Positions 33,175 to 42,127 are shown, counted from the first letter of the stretch. The stretch: 64,000 nucleotides of DNA from SURF-21 sp964510515 (GCA_964510515.1 CAZEAU010000005.1:1-64000), one strand, 5' to 3'. A program made the numbers and translations. Notes: generated by a model from the letters alone, not told the origin.

Positions 33175-34562
33175 TTTACCCCCCTCCACCACTGCCCGAA
33201 AACGGCGCCGACGAAGGAGAAGGAACGCGCGAAGACGTTCGGGCGGCAGCGGCTTTCCCTGCTCACCAGGGCCCTTCGCGTCTCGCGGGGCGTGCCTGCG
33301 GCGATGGTCATATAGCCCAGCTCCTGGCCCACCTCAACCGGGTAGGGCACCCATTGCAGGTGGGCGAAGGTGGCGCTGCGGTAGTCCCCCAGGCGATCCC
33401 GGCGCACGGTGAACACCAGGTCGCCCGCTCCCACCAGGCCCACCTCGCGGCGCGGGAAGTCTCCCACCTCGACTCCGGCCACCTCCTGGCTCCCGTAGGC
33501 GTAGTGCACGCGGGTGAAGCAGTGGAAGCCGTACTCCATGAGGGAGATGGTCTGATCCCAGTAGCTGTCTCCTCCGTCCAGTATCACGGTCACCAGTTCC
33601 CGTCCTTCCTGCTGCGCGGCTCCCACCAGGCACTTTCCCGAGCGGCCGGTGTAGCCGGTCTTCATGCCCGTGGCGCCGGGGTAGAGCTTGAGCAGTTTGT
33701 TGTGGTTCTCCATGGTGCGGGGAAAAGGGTGCCCGGGCCAGGGGATCTCGTAGCTCTGGGTGGATACGATCTTTCTGAACTCCGAAATGGCCATGGCCCG
33801 TACGGCGACCGCCGCCAGGTCGCGCGCCGAGGTGTAGTGACCCGGGGCGTCCAGCCCGTGGGGGTTGGCGAAGGAGGTATGCTCGAGCCCCATCTCCCCC
33901 GCCGCCCGGTTCATCATCTCCACGAAGCCGCTCTCGCTGCCCCCGACATGTTCGGCCAGGGCGACGGCGGCGTCGTTTCCGGACTGCAGCATCAGGGCGT
34001 AGAGCAGCTGCTCCACGCTGAGCACCTCGCCCGCGTCCAGCCAGGCCGAGGACTCCCCCGTCGCGGCGGCACGCTCGCTCACGGTCACCCTTTCCTGCAG
34101 CGAGGAGCTCTCCAGTACCACCAGTGCCGTCATCACCTTGGTGGTCGAGGCCATGGCCCGCTCTTCGTCGGCGTTGTGCTCGTAGAGCGTCTCGCCCGTC
34201 TCCGCATCGACGAGGATAGCGGCGGATGAGCACACCGCCGGAAGCGAGATCCCCCCCGCAGCCAGCTCCATCTCCGTGAGCTCCTGCAGGTTAGAGGCCG
34301 GGAGCTCTCCCAGCACGTATGCCTCTTCCTCGCCGCAGGCGGCGAGATTGCAGACGCCGGTCAAGACGAAGGCCAGGAGGAAGAGGGCCATGAAGGCGGC
34401 GGCGATGATGCGCGGGGTGCGCGCGGCCCGGCGTTTTTGCTGCCGCTTTTTCCGGCGCAGTTCCCTTATCCTCTTTTCGAGGAGAAGGCGGCGCTCGGCC
34501 TGCGTGAGCTCATCACGCTCCGGCATTCCTTGCTCTGCTTCTGGCCGGTCCATCTCGTTCAT
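33153..34562 (-). CDS. dacA: D-alanyl-D-alanine carboxypeptidase (penicillin-binding protein 5 type)
   Basis: About 469-residue serine peptidase S11 trimming peptidoglycan pentapeptides. Catalytic motifs: SxxK in MASTTKVMTA, SGN in MLQSGNDAA and KTG in GMKTGYTG. A basic cytoplasmic N-terminus (RRLLLEKRIRELRRKKR) precedes one transmembrane helix (IIAAAFMALFLLAFVLTG), so the enzyme is membrane-anchored at its N-terminus, unlike PBP5 with a C-terminal anchor. Start uncertain: ATG 34562 or 34553, neither with a clear ribosome site. Confidence 0.92.
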   Translation of the reverse strand: MNEMDRPEAEQGMPERDELTQAERRLLLEKRIRELRRKKRQQKRRAARTPRIIAAAFMALFLLAFVLTGVCNLAACGEEEAYVLGELPASNLQELTEMELAAGGISLPAVCSSAAILVDAETGETLYEHNADEERAMASTTKVMTALVVLESSSLQERVTVSERAAATGESSAWLDAGEVLSVEQLLYALMLQSGNDAAVALAEHVGGSESGFVEMMNRAAGEMGLEHTSFANPHGLDAPGHYTSARDLAAVAVRAMAISEFRKIVSTQSYEIPWPGHPFPRTMENHNKLLKLYPGATGMKTGYTGRSGKCLVGAAQQEGRELVTVILDGGDSYWDQTISLMEYGFHCFTRVHYAYGSQEVAGVEVGDFPRREVGLVGAGDLVFTVRRDRLGDYRSATFAHLQWVPYPVEVGQELGYMTIAAGTPRETRRALVSRESRCRPNVFARSFSFVGAVFGQWWRGVKWLIPGV

Positions 34563-34717
34563 CAAGGAGGAGTTTAGCAGATGTGCACTGCTGCAGTCAT
34601 CACTTCGGGGGCCTGGCGGCCGCCGCGGCGGCGAGAGGGCCGCAGGGGCTGCATGCCTCTGCCGCGCGCTTGTCCGCCGCAGCGGTCTTCGCATCCGGGC
34701 GCAGGTGCGGTCCGCGC

Positions 34718-35449
34718 TCAGAAGGGAATGGGCTGGTTGGCCCTGATGAAGTACTCCTTGACCCGGTTCTTGAGCAACAGGTCCTTGAGCTCCCGCGACA
34801 GGTTCACCAGCTGCATGAGGTTGTCCAGCGCCCTGCGCCGGGTCTCGGGGTCTTTCGAGCGCAGCAAGGGGGCGATGATCTGCTCGAAGGCCATCGACTC
34901 GCGGCCGGTGAGATTCTCGTACATGCGCATGTGACGCGGCTCCAGCCCGAAGCGCGAGAACTCCTTGGCGATGCGCATGATCTTGACGTCCTCCTTGTCG
35001 TAGAAGGGCCCTTCGTTTCCGTCGTGGGCGCAGATGAGGCCGAACTCCTCCAGGGTCGCGATGAAGGAGAGGTCCATGTCCAGCGCCTGGGGCACGTCCT
35101 CGCGCAGCAGGGTGGAGTCGTCGTAGGCCACGAGGTCCTCCCCCGCCTCCAGGGACGAGAGCATGCCCGGCACCAGGTCGCCCGCACGCGCCTTGCCGCT
35201 CTCGAGCTCGCCTATCTTCTCCCTGATGACCTTGAGGGGCATGTATTTCTCGCGCTGCAGCTTGAGGATGAAACGAAGGCGCTGCGCGTCCGCCTGGCCG
35301 AACTTGCGGTAACCGGAGGGCGTCCTCTCGGGCTCGATGAGCCCCTCGCTCTCCAGAAACCTTATCTTGGATATGGTGAGATCGGGAAACTCGCCCTGCA
35401 TGGACTTGAGCAGGTCGCCGATGCTCATCTTGTCTTTGACGTTTTCCAT
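34718..35449 (-). CDS. MerR-family regulator, FtsR-like
   Basis: 243-residue MerR-type regulator. N-terminal helix-turn-helix: DLTISKIRFLESEGLIEPERTPSGYRKF, then LRFILKLQREKYMPLKVI. It has a long C-terminal part rather than a short effector-binding tail (MDLSFIATLEEFGLICAHDG). In actinobacteria the MerR gene after garA encodes FtsR, reported to activate ftsZ in corynebacteria; the same position 16 bases after the FHA gene supports orthology. ATG with GGGGGGCAT-type ribosome site. Confidence 0.85.
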   Translation of the reverse strand: MENVKDKMSIGDLLKSMQGEFPDLTISKIRFLESEGLIEPERTPSGYRKFGQADAQRLRFILKLQREKYMPLKVIREKIGELESGKARAGDLVPGMLSSLEAGEDLVAYDDSTLLREDVPQALDMDLSFIATLEEFGLICAHDGNEGPFYDKEDVKIMRIAKEFSRFGLEPRHMRMYENLTGRESMAFEQIIAPLLRSKDPETRRRALDNLMQLVNLSRELKDLLLKNRVKEYFIRANQPIPF

Positions 35450-35465
35450 ATGCCCCCCCTGGTTC

Positions 35466-35942
35466 TCATCCCGCCGCCGTGAAGAAGAGCATGCGGTACT
35501 TGCCTATCTGTATCTCGTCCCCGCTGCGCAGCGGAGACATCTCGATCCTCTCGCGGTTGAGATAGGTGCCGTTGAGCGAGCCCGTATCCGTGAGCGAGAA
35601 GCCGCTCCCCTCGCGCCGTATCTGCGCATGGCGGCGGGACACGGTGATGTCGTCCAGAAAGATGTCGCTCTCCGGATGCCTGCCGATGGCGATGAGATCA
35701 TGGTCGATGACGAACCTCATGCCCGCGTCGGGGCCTTTTCTGATCATCAGCACGGCGCTTCCTTCCTCCAGGGGCTCGCTGGGTGGCGGCAGCACTATCT
35801 CCTCTTCGCTCTCCGCCTCCACGGCCGGCAGCCCGACCGTGGTCTCCTCCAGCCCGGCGTACTCGCTCTCGAAGCGGGCTCCGCAGCGGGCGCAGAATAC
35901 GCTGTCCTCGGGATTGAAGCGGCCACACTTGTTGCAGAACAA
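35466..35942 (-). CDS. FHA-domain protein with N-terminal zinc ribbon, GarA/OdhI-like
   Basis: 158 residues if translation starts at TTG 35942, which has AAGGAGGAGAGG eight bases upstream. The protein then begins directly with a zinc ribbon: Cys3, Cys6, Cys17, Cys20. A Glu-rich linker holds EETT (residues 32-35), similar to the ETT phosphorylation motif of GarA/OdhI. The FHA domain follows (about 63-155) with GRHPESDIF, SRRHA and LNGTYLN phosphothreonine-binding residues. GarA controls 2-oxoglutarate metabolism after phosphorylation by Ser/Thr kinases; whether this one does is an inference. Upstream in-frame codons lack a ribosome site. Confidence 0.88.
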   Translation of the reverse strand: MFCNKCGRFNPEDSVFCARCGARFESEYAGLEETTVGLPAVEAESEEEIVLPPPSEPLEEGSAVLMIRKGPDAGMRFVIDHDLIAIGRHPESDIFLDDITVSRRHAQIRREGSGFSLTDTGSLNGTYLNRERIEMSPLRSGDEIQIGKYRMLFFTAAG

Positions 35943-36196
35943 AGCCCTCTCCTCCTTAGCGCAGCATACTCGGACCGTCACCGTCGCCATGCCGGCGCCG
36001 CTCCCCGCAGGCGGCGCCCGGTTCCTCTCCATCCATAATATATGGGAACGCCATGATTTTAAAGCAGAGGGTTACATTTAGGGTTACGGCGGCGTTTCCA
36101 TCCCGCGGGCAGGGCTGCATTCTCCCAAGCTCAAAAGGCGTCTGGGCGCTAAGCTGGGGCCGCGGTCGCGCTGCGGCGGCCGCGCCATGAGGGGGG

Positions 36197-36505
36197 TCAA
36201 TCGCGGGTGGGGTCGTTGCGGCTTGTTCCCAGGGCCTCGGCCGCGAGTATCTCGCTCAACCTGTTTATGTCTTCCTCGCCGATTATGGGCTTGCCGTCCT
36301 TGAGGTCGGACCTCTTGCGCCTCACCAGTTCCGCCCTGAGAATGTCTATCTTTCCGTGCAGTACGCGGCGCTGATAGGAGACTCTGCCCTCTTCCTTGAG
36401 GAGGTCCTCCAGTATGCCGCGCAGCTCCTCGTCGCTCCTGCTGCGGTAGTCGATGTAAACCTCATGTGGAGGAATCTCCTGCGCCCTTCCTCCCCTCTCG
36501 CTCAT
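36197..36505 (-). CDS. RsiG-like c-di-GMP-dependent anti-sigma factor (single motif)
   Basis: 102-residue helical protein. Residues 39-54 read EGRVSYQRRVLHGKID, matching the RsiG signature E-x3-S-x2-R-x3-Q-x3-D at Glu39, Ser43, Arg46 and Asp54, with His50 in place of Gln. In actinobacteria RsiG binds c-di-GMP through this coiled-coil motif and holds a WhiG/FliA-type sigma factor inactive. Single-motif versions are known to work as homodimers. ATG 36505 chosen, with AAGGAGGCAGAGG just upstream. No sigma factor is adjacent; a diguanylate cyclase lies about 6 kb away. The 254-base space toward the FHA gene holds no frame. Confidence 0.72.
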   Translation of the reverse strand: MSERGGRAQEIPPHEVYIDYRSRSDEELRGILEDLLKEEGRVSYQRRVLHGKIDILRAELVRRKRSDLKDGKPIIGEEDINRLSEILAAEALGTSRNDPTRD

Positions 36506-36600
36506 CCTCTGCCTCCTTGGCGTAGCATAAGTGTCCAGCATGATTCTATCAGAATCTCAACCCCTTTTGCACTGCCGCGGAGAAAACCGCCGCGCCGCCG

Positions 36601-37452
36601 TCAGCCCGGGAGGGCCCTCGCATCGGCGTTGTGCAGCCATCGCCGCGAGGCGTAAGCGACGCCGAGGGCGTCGCCGCGCTCACGCTCCCTCGCCGTGAGG
36701 GCTCCCTCCCGCAACGCCGCCTGGAAAGCCTCCTCGAAACCGAGGAGGAAAGATTCGGCCAGCTCCTGCCAGGTGGCGCGGTGTCCGCTCGCGTTCAAGG
36801 CCATGCAGCGTTCCCTGTACAGGCGCAGGGCCTCCCGTCTCTCGCTCTCACACGAGTAGCGCAGGAGCTCGTGCAGGAGCCGGGAGCGGTCCTCGAGCAG
36901 TATCGACCCATGCTGGAGCAGCGCTCCGCCGCGCCGCACCTGGGCGCTGCCGCATAGCTTGCGGCCGTCATGTTCCAGGTCGGCCTGGGTGCTGACGGCG
37001 AAACAGGCGCCCCCCGCCTCCCGGCGGTTCCCACCTCCGGGCATGATAGAGGCCTCGATGCCGAGGTGCGCAAGGGCGCGGACGATGGCCCCGCAGATGA
37101 GGCGATAGGCCTCGACCACGCCCTGCGGGAGCGGAAAGTCGTGCGGCATCACCAGGCTGTAGGTGAAATCGTCCAGGTGCAGTATGCTCTTTCCCCCCGT
37201 GGGACGGCGCACGACCTCGACCCCCGCCGCCGCGCAGGCCGCGAGGTCGATATCGTCCAGGGACTGAAAGCGCCCGATAGAGACGGCGGGCGGGGACCAG
37301 CGGCAGAAGCGCAGGGTGGGCAAAAAACCGTCCGCGCCCGCGGACTCCAGCAGCGCCTGGTCGAGGGCCATATGCGAGGCGCCCGGGGAGGGGGGCGGCG
37401 AGAGCAGGCGCCAGCCCGGAGGCGGAGAGCGGTCGGCTCCTGCGGCGGTCAA
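36601..37452 (-). CDS. Lipoate/octanoate-protein ligase family (LipM-like octanoyltransferase)
   Basis: 283-residue BPL/LplA-fold enzyme attaching octanoyl or lipoyl groups to lipoyl domains. Motifs: ALDQALLESA, the RRPTGGKSILH loop, and GGACFAVSTQADLEHDGRKL, with a Cys in the position of the LipM acyl-thioester Cys and Lys in the usual place. LplA would use free lipoate; the Cys favours LipM-type octanoyl transfer (inference). The stop overlaps its neighbours by only a few bases: the upstream isochorismatase gene ends within its first codons. Confidence 0.8.
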   Translation of the reverse strand: MTAAGADRSPPPGWRLLSPPPSPGASHMALDQALLESAGADGFLPTLRFCRWSPPAVSIGRFQSLDDIDLAACAAAGVEVVRRPTGGKSILHLDDFTYSLVMPHDFPLPQGVVEAYRLICGAIVRALAHLGIEASIMPGGGNRREAGGACFAVSTQADLEHDGRKLCGSAQVRRGGALLQHGSILLEDRSRLLHELLRYSCESERREALRLYRERCMALNASGHRATWQELAESFLLGFEEAFQAALREGALTARERERGDALGVAYASRRWLHNADARALPG

Positions 37453-37982
37453 AGCAGCTCCGCGTGCACGACTTCATGCAGTTGCCGGAAGATAAAGCGG
37501 TCCGTTTCCTCGCTCAGGGAGGCGACGGCGTCCCGGAATACCGCCACGGCGTAATTGCGCATGGCGGCGTCCAGGGCGGTCGCGTAGACGCATATGTTGG
37601 TCAGCACTCCGGCGAGATAGACTTTTCTCACTCCCGCCTCCCTGAGATAGATATCGAGGTCGGTGCCGAAAAAGGCGCTGTACCTCCTCTTGGGCACGAT
37701 GTATTCTCCCGCCAGTGGCTGCAGCTCGTCGATCACCCGGCTCCCCCAGGTGCCGGAAACGGCGTGCGGCGGCCAGCTGAGGAACTCCCTGTCGTCCTCG
37801 CGGTGACTGTCGGTGATGAAGACGACGGGTATGCCCTGCTCCCTGGCCCCTTCGAGTACGTCCTTCACTCGCGGCACTATCCTCTCCGCGTCCGGCACGA
37901 CCAGCGCTCCCCGGGGCGAGATGAAGTCGTTGAGCATGTCGATGACCAACAGGGCGCTGTCCGCTGCGAAAGTAAATGCCAT
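37449..37982 (-). CDS. Isochorismatase-family cysteine hydrolase
   Basis: 177-residue nicotinamidase/isochorismatase-fold hydrolase. Catalytic triad visible as Asp in LLVIDMLNDF, Lys in VPKRRYSAFFGTD and Cys in GVLTNICVYATALDA with the preceding cis-peptide. Nicotinamidase (NAD salvage) is possible, but the metal-binding histidines are not clear, so I leave the substrate open. It overlaps the LipM gene by four bases (ATGA), implying co-expression. Confidence 0.85.
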   Translation of the reverse strand: MAFTFAADSALLVIDMLNDFISPRGALVVPDAERIVPRVKDVLEGAREQGIPVVFITDSHREDDREFLSWPPHAVSGTWGSRVIDELQPLAGEYIVPKRRYSAFFGTDLDIYLREAGVRKVYLAGVLTNICVYATALDAAMRNYAVAVFRDAVASLSEETDRFIFRQLHEVVHAELL

Positions 37983-38083
37983 TTCCCTTTCACCTTCCGT
38001 CTCCGTCGCGCACTTTCCTTCCGGGCATGAATATATTACCCTGCGGATACGCCCGCCACCACGACCCGTATCGGGGTCGGGGT

Positions 38084-40582
38084 TCAGCCCTCAACAATAT
38101 CCCTTATCTTCCTGGTATAGTCGGCGATGATGAGGGCGGCGCGGGTATCGTCTCCGGCCTCGCAGATGAGATGCAGCGAGGGCTCTTCGGGGTCCGGGAG
38201 GACCAGGATCCAGGCGCCGTCGTCGAAGAAGACCTTGACCCCGTCGATCAGCTCCAGCCGCCCCTCGCTCTTTCCCTCCGCCAGGCGTCTCATGATCAAC
38301 CCCTTCTGCTCCCACGATGCCGCTATCTCCTCCGAGAGCAGGTGTATGGGAGGGAGTTCGTCCACCAGCGATGAGAGCGGCGTCTCGACCCGGCTGAGCT
38401 TGTCGAGGAGTATGGCCGTCGCGGCCATGGCGTCGAAGGTGGGCAGAAAGGAGGGGAAAATGAAGCCCCCGCTCCCCGCCCCCGCGAAAATGACTCCGTC
38501 GCCGCGCGAGACGCGCATGAGGTCTCCGCGGCTGACCTTGGTCCGCACCACCTCTTTCCCACGGGCGTGCGCGATCTCCTCCACGCGCGAGGTCATGCTC
38601 ACCGGCACCGCTATCCTGCCCTTGCTTCCCTCAGAGCAGAGCAGGCTTGTGAAGAGCAGCAGCGCGGCCTGGGGGTGCATCTGACGCCCCCGCTCGTCGA
38701 GGAGGTAGAGGCTCTCGCCGGCGTTGTCCAGGAGCACCCCCATCTCCGCCTCCGAGCTCTTGACCAGATGCGACAGGTTCTTGAGCGAGGCGTTCAACTC
38801 CTCCTGGGAGAGGGTCACCTTGTCCTCGTCGGTGAAGCTGTTGAGGCTGAGGATGTCGCAGCCCATCTTTCCCAACACCTGGGGCATGATGATGTTGGCG
38901 CTGCCGAAGGCGTAGTCCACCACGACGCGGAAGCGCCTGTGCTTGAGGCTTTCCAGGTCCAGCTGCGCCAGCAGGGAGTTGGTGTACATCTCCAGGACGC
39001 GGGGAGGGAAAACGATGGCCCCTATCTCCCCGGCGAAAGCGCGGCGGAAATTGCCCTGGTCGAATACCTTTTCAACCTCCCTCTGCCGGCCCTCCGAGAT
39101 GTCGATGCCCTGGTCGTCGAAAAAGCGTATTTCGATGGACTGCGGGTCAAACGCCGAGATGCGCACGTCCACGCCCCCCACCGCCCGTTCCGCCCCGATG
39201 GCGAAGCGGTTCACCGGAGAGGGCGAGACCTCGAGGTCGGAGGCGTCCACGCCGGAGGCGTTGAGCCCGGTGATGACCGCGCGCTTGATGGTCCTGGCGG
39301 CCCGGGAGGCGTCACGCGAGGTGACCACGGTGGACCCCAGGGGGAGGTTGGAGGCATAGGCCATGGCCACCCGCAGCGCCTGTTCGGGCGTGATGTCGAT
39401 ATTCATGATGCCGGAAACGCCCTTCTTGCCGAAGAGGGTGCGCAGGCCCTTCGACTCCCAGATGATGCTGGTGTTCACGGTGGCACCGGTCTCGACCGTC
39501 TTGAAGGGATAGATCTTGACATCGTGGTTCACGAGCACGTTCTCCCCGATGAGGCATTCATCCCCCACCACCACCCCCTCTTCGAGGCGGATATTCCCCT
39601 TGAGGTCGCAGTTCTTGCCGACCACGCAGCCCCGGAGATGGCAGTTGGTGCCGATGTAGGAGTTGTCGTAGATGATGGCCCGGTGCACGAAGGAGTCCTG
39701 CTTGACCACGACGTTGTGGCCGAGGATGGTGTATTCGCGGATGACGGCGCCTTTTTCCACCTTGCAGTGGTCGCCCAGCACCAGGGGGCCCCTGAGCTCG
39801 GCGCCGCTTTCGATATCGACCCCCTCCCCTACCCAGATATCCTCCGTCATGCGGAAACCGGGAGGGTCGATGTTCACCTTGCGGGCCAGTATATCCTTGT
39901 GCGCCGCAACGTATTGTTCGAAATTGCCTATGTCGCACCAGTAGCCGTCCGCCACGTAGCCGTAGAGAGGGTATCCCTTCTCCAGCAGCAGGGGGAAAAG
40001 GTCCCGGGAGAAGTCGAAGGACTGGCCCTGGGGTATGAAGTCGAGCACCTCGGGCTCGAGCACGTAGATGCCGGTGTTGATGGTGTCGCTGAACACCTGC
40101 CCCCAGTTGGGCTTCTCCAGGAAACGCTCGATATGTCCCTCGGCATCGGTGACCACGATGCCGAATTCCAGGGGGTTTTCGGCGCGTATGAGGGTCAGGG
40201 TTGCCGCGGCCCCCTTGCGCCGGTGAAACTCCACCACCGCGCCGAGGTCGATGTCCGTGAGCGCGTCCCCGCTTATCACCAGGAAGGTCTGGTCCAGGAG
40301 ATCGGCGCTGTTCTTCACGCTCCCCGCCGTGCCCAGGGGTACGAACTCGGTGGAATAGTGCATGTCGGCACCCCAGTCGCCGCCGTCGCCGAAATAATTG
40401 CTTATCTGCGTGGGCAGGAACTGCAGGGTCACGATCATATCCCGGAAGGAGGAACGCGTCAGCAGCTTGACGATGTGCTCCATCATGGGACGGTTGACCA
40501 CCGGGAGCATTGGTTTGGGCTGATTGCTGGTCAGGGGCCTCAGCCTCGTCCCCTGGCCGCCCGCCATGATCACCGCTTTCAT
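38084..40582 (-). CDS. NDP-sugar pyrophosphorylase fused to a degenerate phosphomannomutase
   Basis: 832 residues. Residues 1-235 are a nucleotidyltransferase (AGGQGTRLRPLT, KPMLPVVNRP, ISGDALTDIDL), of mannose-1-phosphate guanylyltransferase type. About 250-375 form a left-handed beta-helix with hexapeptide repeats. From about 385 a phosphohexomutase fold follows, but its catalytic loops are lost. The TASHNP phosphoserine loop reads ISAFDP (Ala477 at the Ser position), the metal loop DGDxDR reads DNAGES (619-624), the sugar loop GExSGH reads GAGSGG (701-706), and the phosphate loop lacks its Arg. It probably makes an NDP-sugar, with the mutase domain structural or regulatory. Confidence 0.88.
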   Translation of the reverse strand: MKAVIMAGGQGTRLRPLTSNQPKPMLPVVNRPMMEHIVKLLTRSSFRDMIVTLQFLPTQISNYFGDGGDWGADMHYSTEFVPLGTAGSVKNSADLLDQTFLVISGDALTDIDLGAVVEFHRRKGAAATLTLIRAENPLEFGIVVTDAEGHIERFLEKPNWGQVFSDTINTGIYVLEPEVLDFIPQGQSFDFSRDLFPLLLEKGYPLYGYVADGYWCDIGNFEQYVAAHKDILARKVNIDPPGFRMTEDIWVGEGVDIESGAELRGPLVLGDHCKVEKGAVIREYTILGHNVVVKQDSFVHRAIIYDNSYIGTNCHLRGCVVGKNCDLKGNIRLEEGVVVGDECLIGENVLVNHDVKIYPFKTVETGATVNTSIIWESKGLRTLFGKKGVSGIMNIDITPEQALRVAMAYASNLPLGSTVVTSRDASRAARTIKRAVITGLNASGVDASDLEVSPSPVNRFAIGAERAVGGVDVRISAFDPQSIEIRFFDDQGIDISEGRQREVEKVFDQGNFRRAFAGEIGAIVFPPRVLEMYTNSLLAQLDLESLKHRRFRVVVDYAFGSANIIMPQVLGKMGCDILSLNSFTDEDKVTLSQEELNASLKNLSHLVKSSEAEMGVLLDNAGESLYLLDERGRQMHPQAALLLFTSLLCSEGSKGRIAVPVSMTSRVEEIAHARGKEVVRTKVSRGDLMRVSRGDGVIFAGAGSGGFIFPSFLPTFDAMAATAILLDKLSRVETPLSSLVDELPPIHLLSEEIAASWEQKGLIMRRLAEGKSEGRLELIDGVKVFFDDGAWILVLPDPEEPSLHLICEAGDDTRAALIIADYTRKIRDIVEG

Positions 40583-40599
40583 GTCTTGGCCCCCGTCCC

Positions 40600-41283
40600 T
40601 CAGGCGAGGAAGTCCATGACCAGGATCGTGGTCTCGTCCGGCATACGGTCGGGAGAGACGTAGATGGGCGTCTTGCCCGTGCGCTCCACGCAGGAGAAGA
40701 GGGAGACGAAGGGCTCCTCGCTGGCGATGGGGAAGTCGCAGGCAGCGTTGCGGAAGTGCATGGGTATGGCGATGCGCGGCGACAGCGCGCGCACCACCGC
40801 GGCCGCGTCCCCGGGCTCGAGGGTATAGAAGCCCCCCACGGGGACGAAGAGGACGTGCGCATGCGCGAGCGCGGACACAGAAGGGGCATCGAGGGTATGG
40901 CCGAGGTCTCCCAGGTGGACGAAGGTGAGCCCCTGCATCTCCCAGCGGAAAGCTATGTTGGCCCCGCGCTCCGCGCCGCCACTGGCGTCATGCCAGGTTG
41001 AAACGCCGGATATCCTCACCCCCGCCACCTCCCGCGGGGAGGGATCACGCACGACCTCGGGGTCGCCCATGACCATGGCCGCGTTGGAATGGTCGGCGTG
41101 GTCGTGGCTGATGAGCACGATGTCGGCCGCGATGTTCGGCATGGCGTATCCCACGTAATCGTCGTAGGGGTCGGTCACCAGGCGCCGGCCGTCGCCGTCC
41201 TCGAGCAGGAACATGGAATGGCCGATCCAGCTTACGCGCACCGCCCCGGCGAGGTCTCTCTCCTCGCTGTACCTGGAAGTCAT
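40600..41283 (-). CDS. MBL-fold metal-dependent hydrolase
   Basis: 227-residue metallo-beta-lactamase-fold protein of the UPF0173/UlaG-like group. Zinc ligands in ISHDHADHSN (HxHxDH), His in TWHDASGG, Asp/His in VHLGDLGHTLD and His in AIPMHFRN near the C-terminus. These proteins hydrolyse small phosphate esters or lactones; the substrate is unknown. ATG start. It ends 18 bases before the pyrophosphorylase-mutase start on the same strand. Confidence 0.85.
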   Translation of the reverse strand: MTSRYSEERDLAGAVRVSWIGHSMFLLEDGDGRRLVTDPYDDYVGYAMPNIAADIVLISHDHADHSNAAMVMGDPEVVRDPSPREVAGVRISGVSTWHDASGGAERGANIAFRWEMQGLTFVHLGDLGHTLDAPSVSALAHAHVLFVPVGGFYTLEPGDAAAVVRALSPRIAIPMHFRNAACDFPIASEEPFVSLFSCVERTGKTPIYVSPDRMPDETTILVMDFLA

Positions 41284-41366
41284 CTTCCACCTCCGTATAT
41301 GCTATCACTCCGCCGCCAGGCTATTGCCCGCCGCGGCGTCTTTCTCTTCCCTCTCCCCGCCCCCGA

Positions 41367-41981
41367 TCAGGTCTTCCTGTAGCTGGCGCGGCTCCGGGAG
41401 GAGCCTAAGAAAGTTATACCCCGGCGCAGGTAGATAAAACCGCTGACGTAGGAGAAGACGATGCCCAGACAGAAGATGACGAAGCCCACGGGATTGACCC
41501 GGGTGAAGAAACCCCCCGCTGCGCCGGGCACGTTCATGGCGATGAAAAGGCAGATGGACACGAAGAGGAGGGCGGTGGCCGCCTTCCCCGTCCAGTGGAC
41601 GGCCAACTCCTCCCTGGCCTCCCTGCCGACGATGCCGACGAGCGGCGCGCCGGCCAGCATGAGCACGTCCCTGCCCACGATCAGCGCCACCATCCACAGG
41701 GGAAGGAAGCTTCTCCACAGCAGGGCGATGAGCACGCAGATGACCAACAGACGGTCGGCAAGCGGATCGACGAGTTTGCCGAACTCCGAGATGGTGCCGG
41801 TGCGCCTCGCGATCTGCCCGTCGATAAAATCGGTTGAGGCCGCGAACATGAACACCCCCAGGGCCCAGTAATGGGCGGCATCGCTCGTCTGCCTGGACAT
41901 GACGGAAATCAGCCACAGCACCACCGGGATGAGGATGATGCGCAGGCAGGTGAAGAAATTCGCCAGGTTCCTCCTGACCAT
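41367..41981 (-). CDS. pgsA: CDP-alcohol phosphatidyltransferase (PgsA-like)
   Basis: 204-residue membrane enzyme with the family signature DFIDGQIARRTGTISEFG...VDPLADR (DGxxARx8GxxxDxxxD) and about five transmembrane helices. Most similar in pattern to CDP-diacylglycerol-glycerol-3-phosphate 3-phosphatidyltransferase (phosphatidylglycerophosphate synthase), but phosphatidylinositol or cardiolipin synthases share the motif. ATG with AAGGAGGT upstream. tRNA-Pro lies immediately upstream on the same strand. Confidence 0.85.
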   Translation of the reverse strand: MVRRNLANFFTCLRIILIPVVLWLISVMSRQTSDAAHYWALGVFMFAASTDFIDGQIARRTGTISEFGKLVDPLADRLLVICVLIALLWRSFLPLWMVALIVGRDVLMLAGAPLVGIVGREAREELAVHWTGKAATALLFVSICLFIAMNVPGAAGGFFTRVNPVGFVIFCLGIVFSYVSGFIYLRRGITFLGSSRSRASYRKT

Positions 41982-42093
41982 CGCTGACCTCCTTAACTCT
42001 CCCGCCCGCGCTGCGCCCGTCGCGCGGGCGTTTGCGGGGCGTGCAGGCGGGCCCGGGCCGAACCGTCAACGGCTCCGGCGAGGAAGTATATGG

Positions 42094-42123
42094 AAAAGGG
42101 CGGAAACTCCGCCCCGCCCTTTT
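42094..42123 (-). terminator. Intrinsic terminator of tRNA-Pro
   Basis: Inverted repeat AAAAGGGCGG / CCGCCCTTTT with a ten-base loop, five bases past the CCA end of the tRNA on the minus strand. The T-run is part of the stem's 3' arm. Confidence 0.75.
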
Positions 42124-42127
42124 TACC

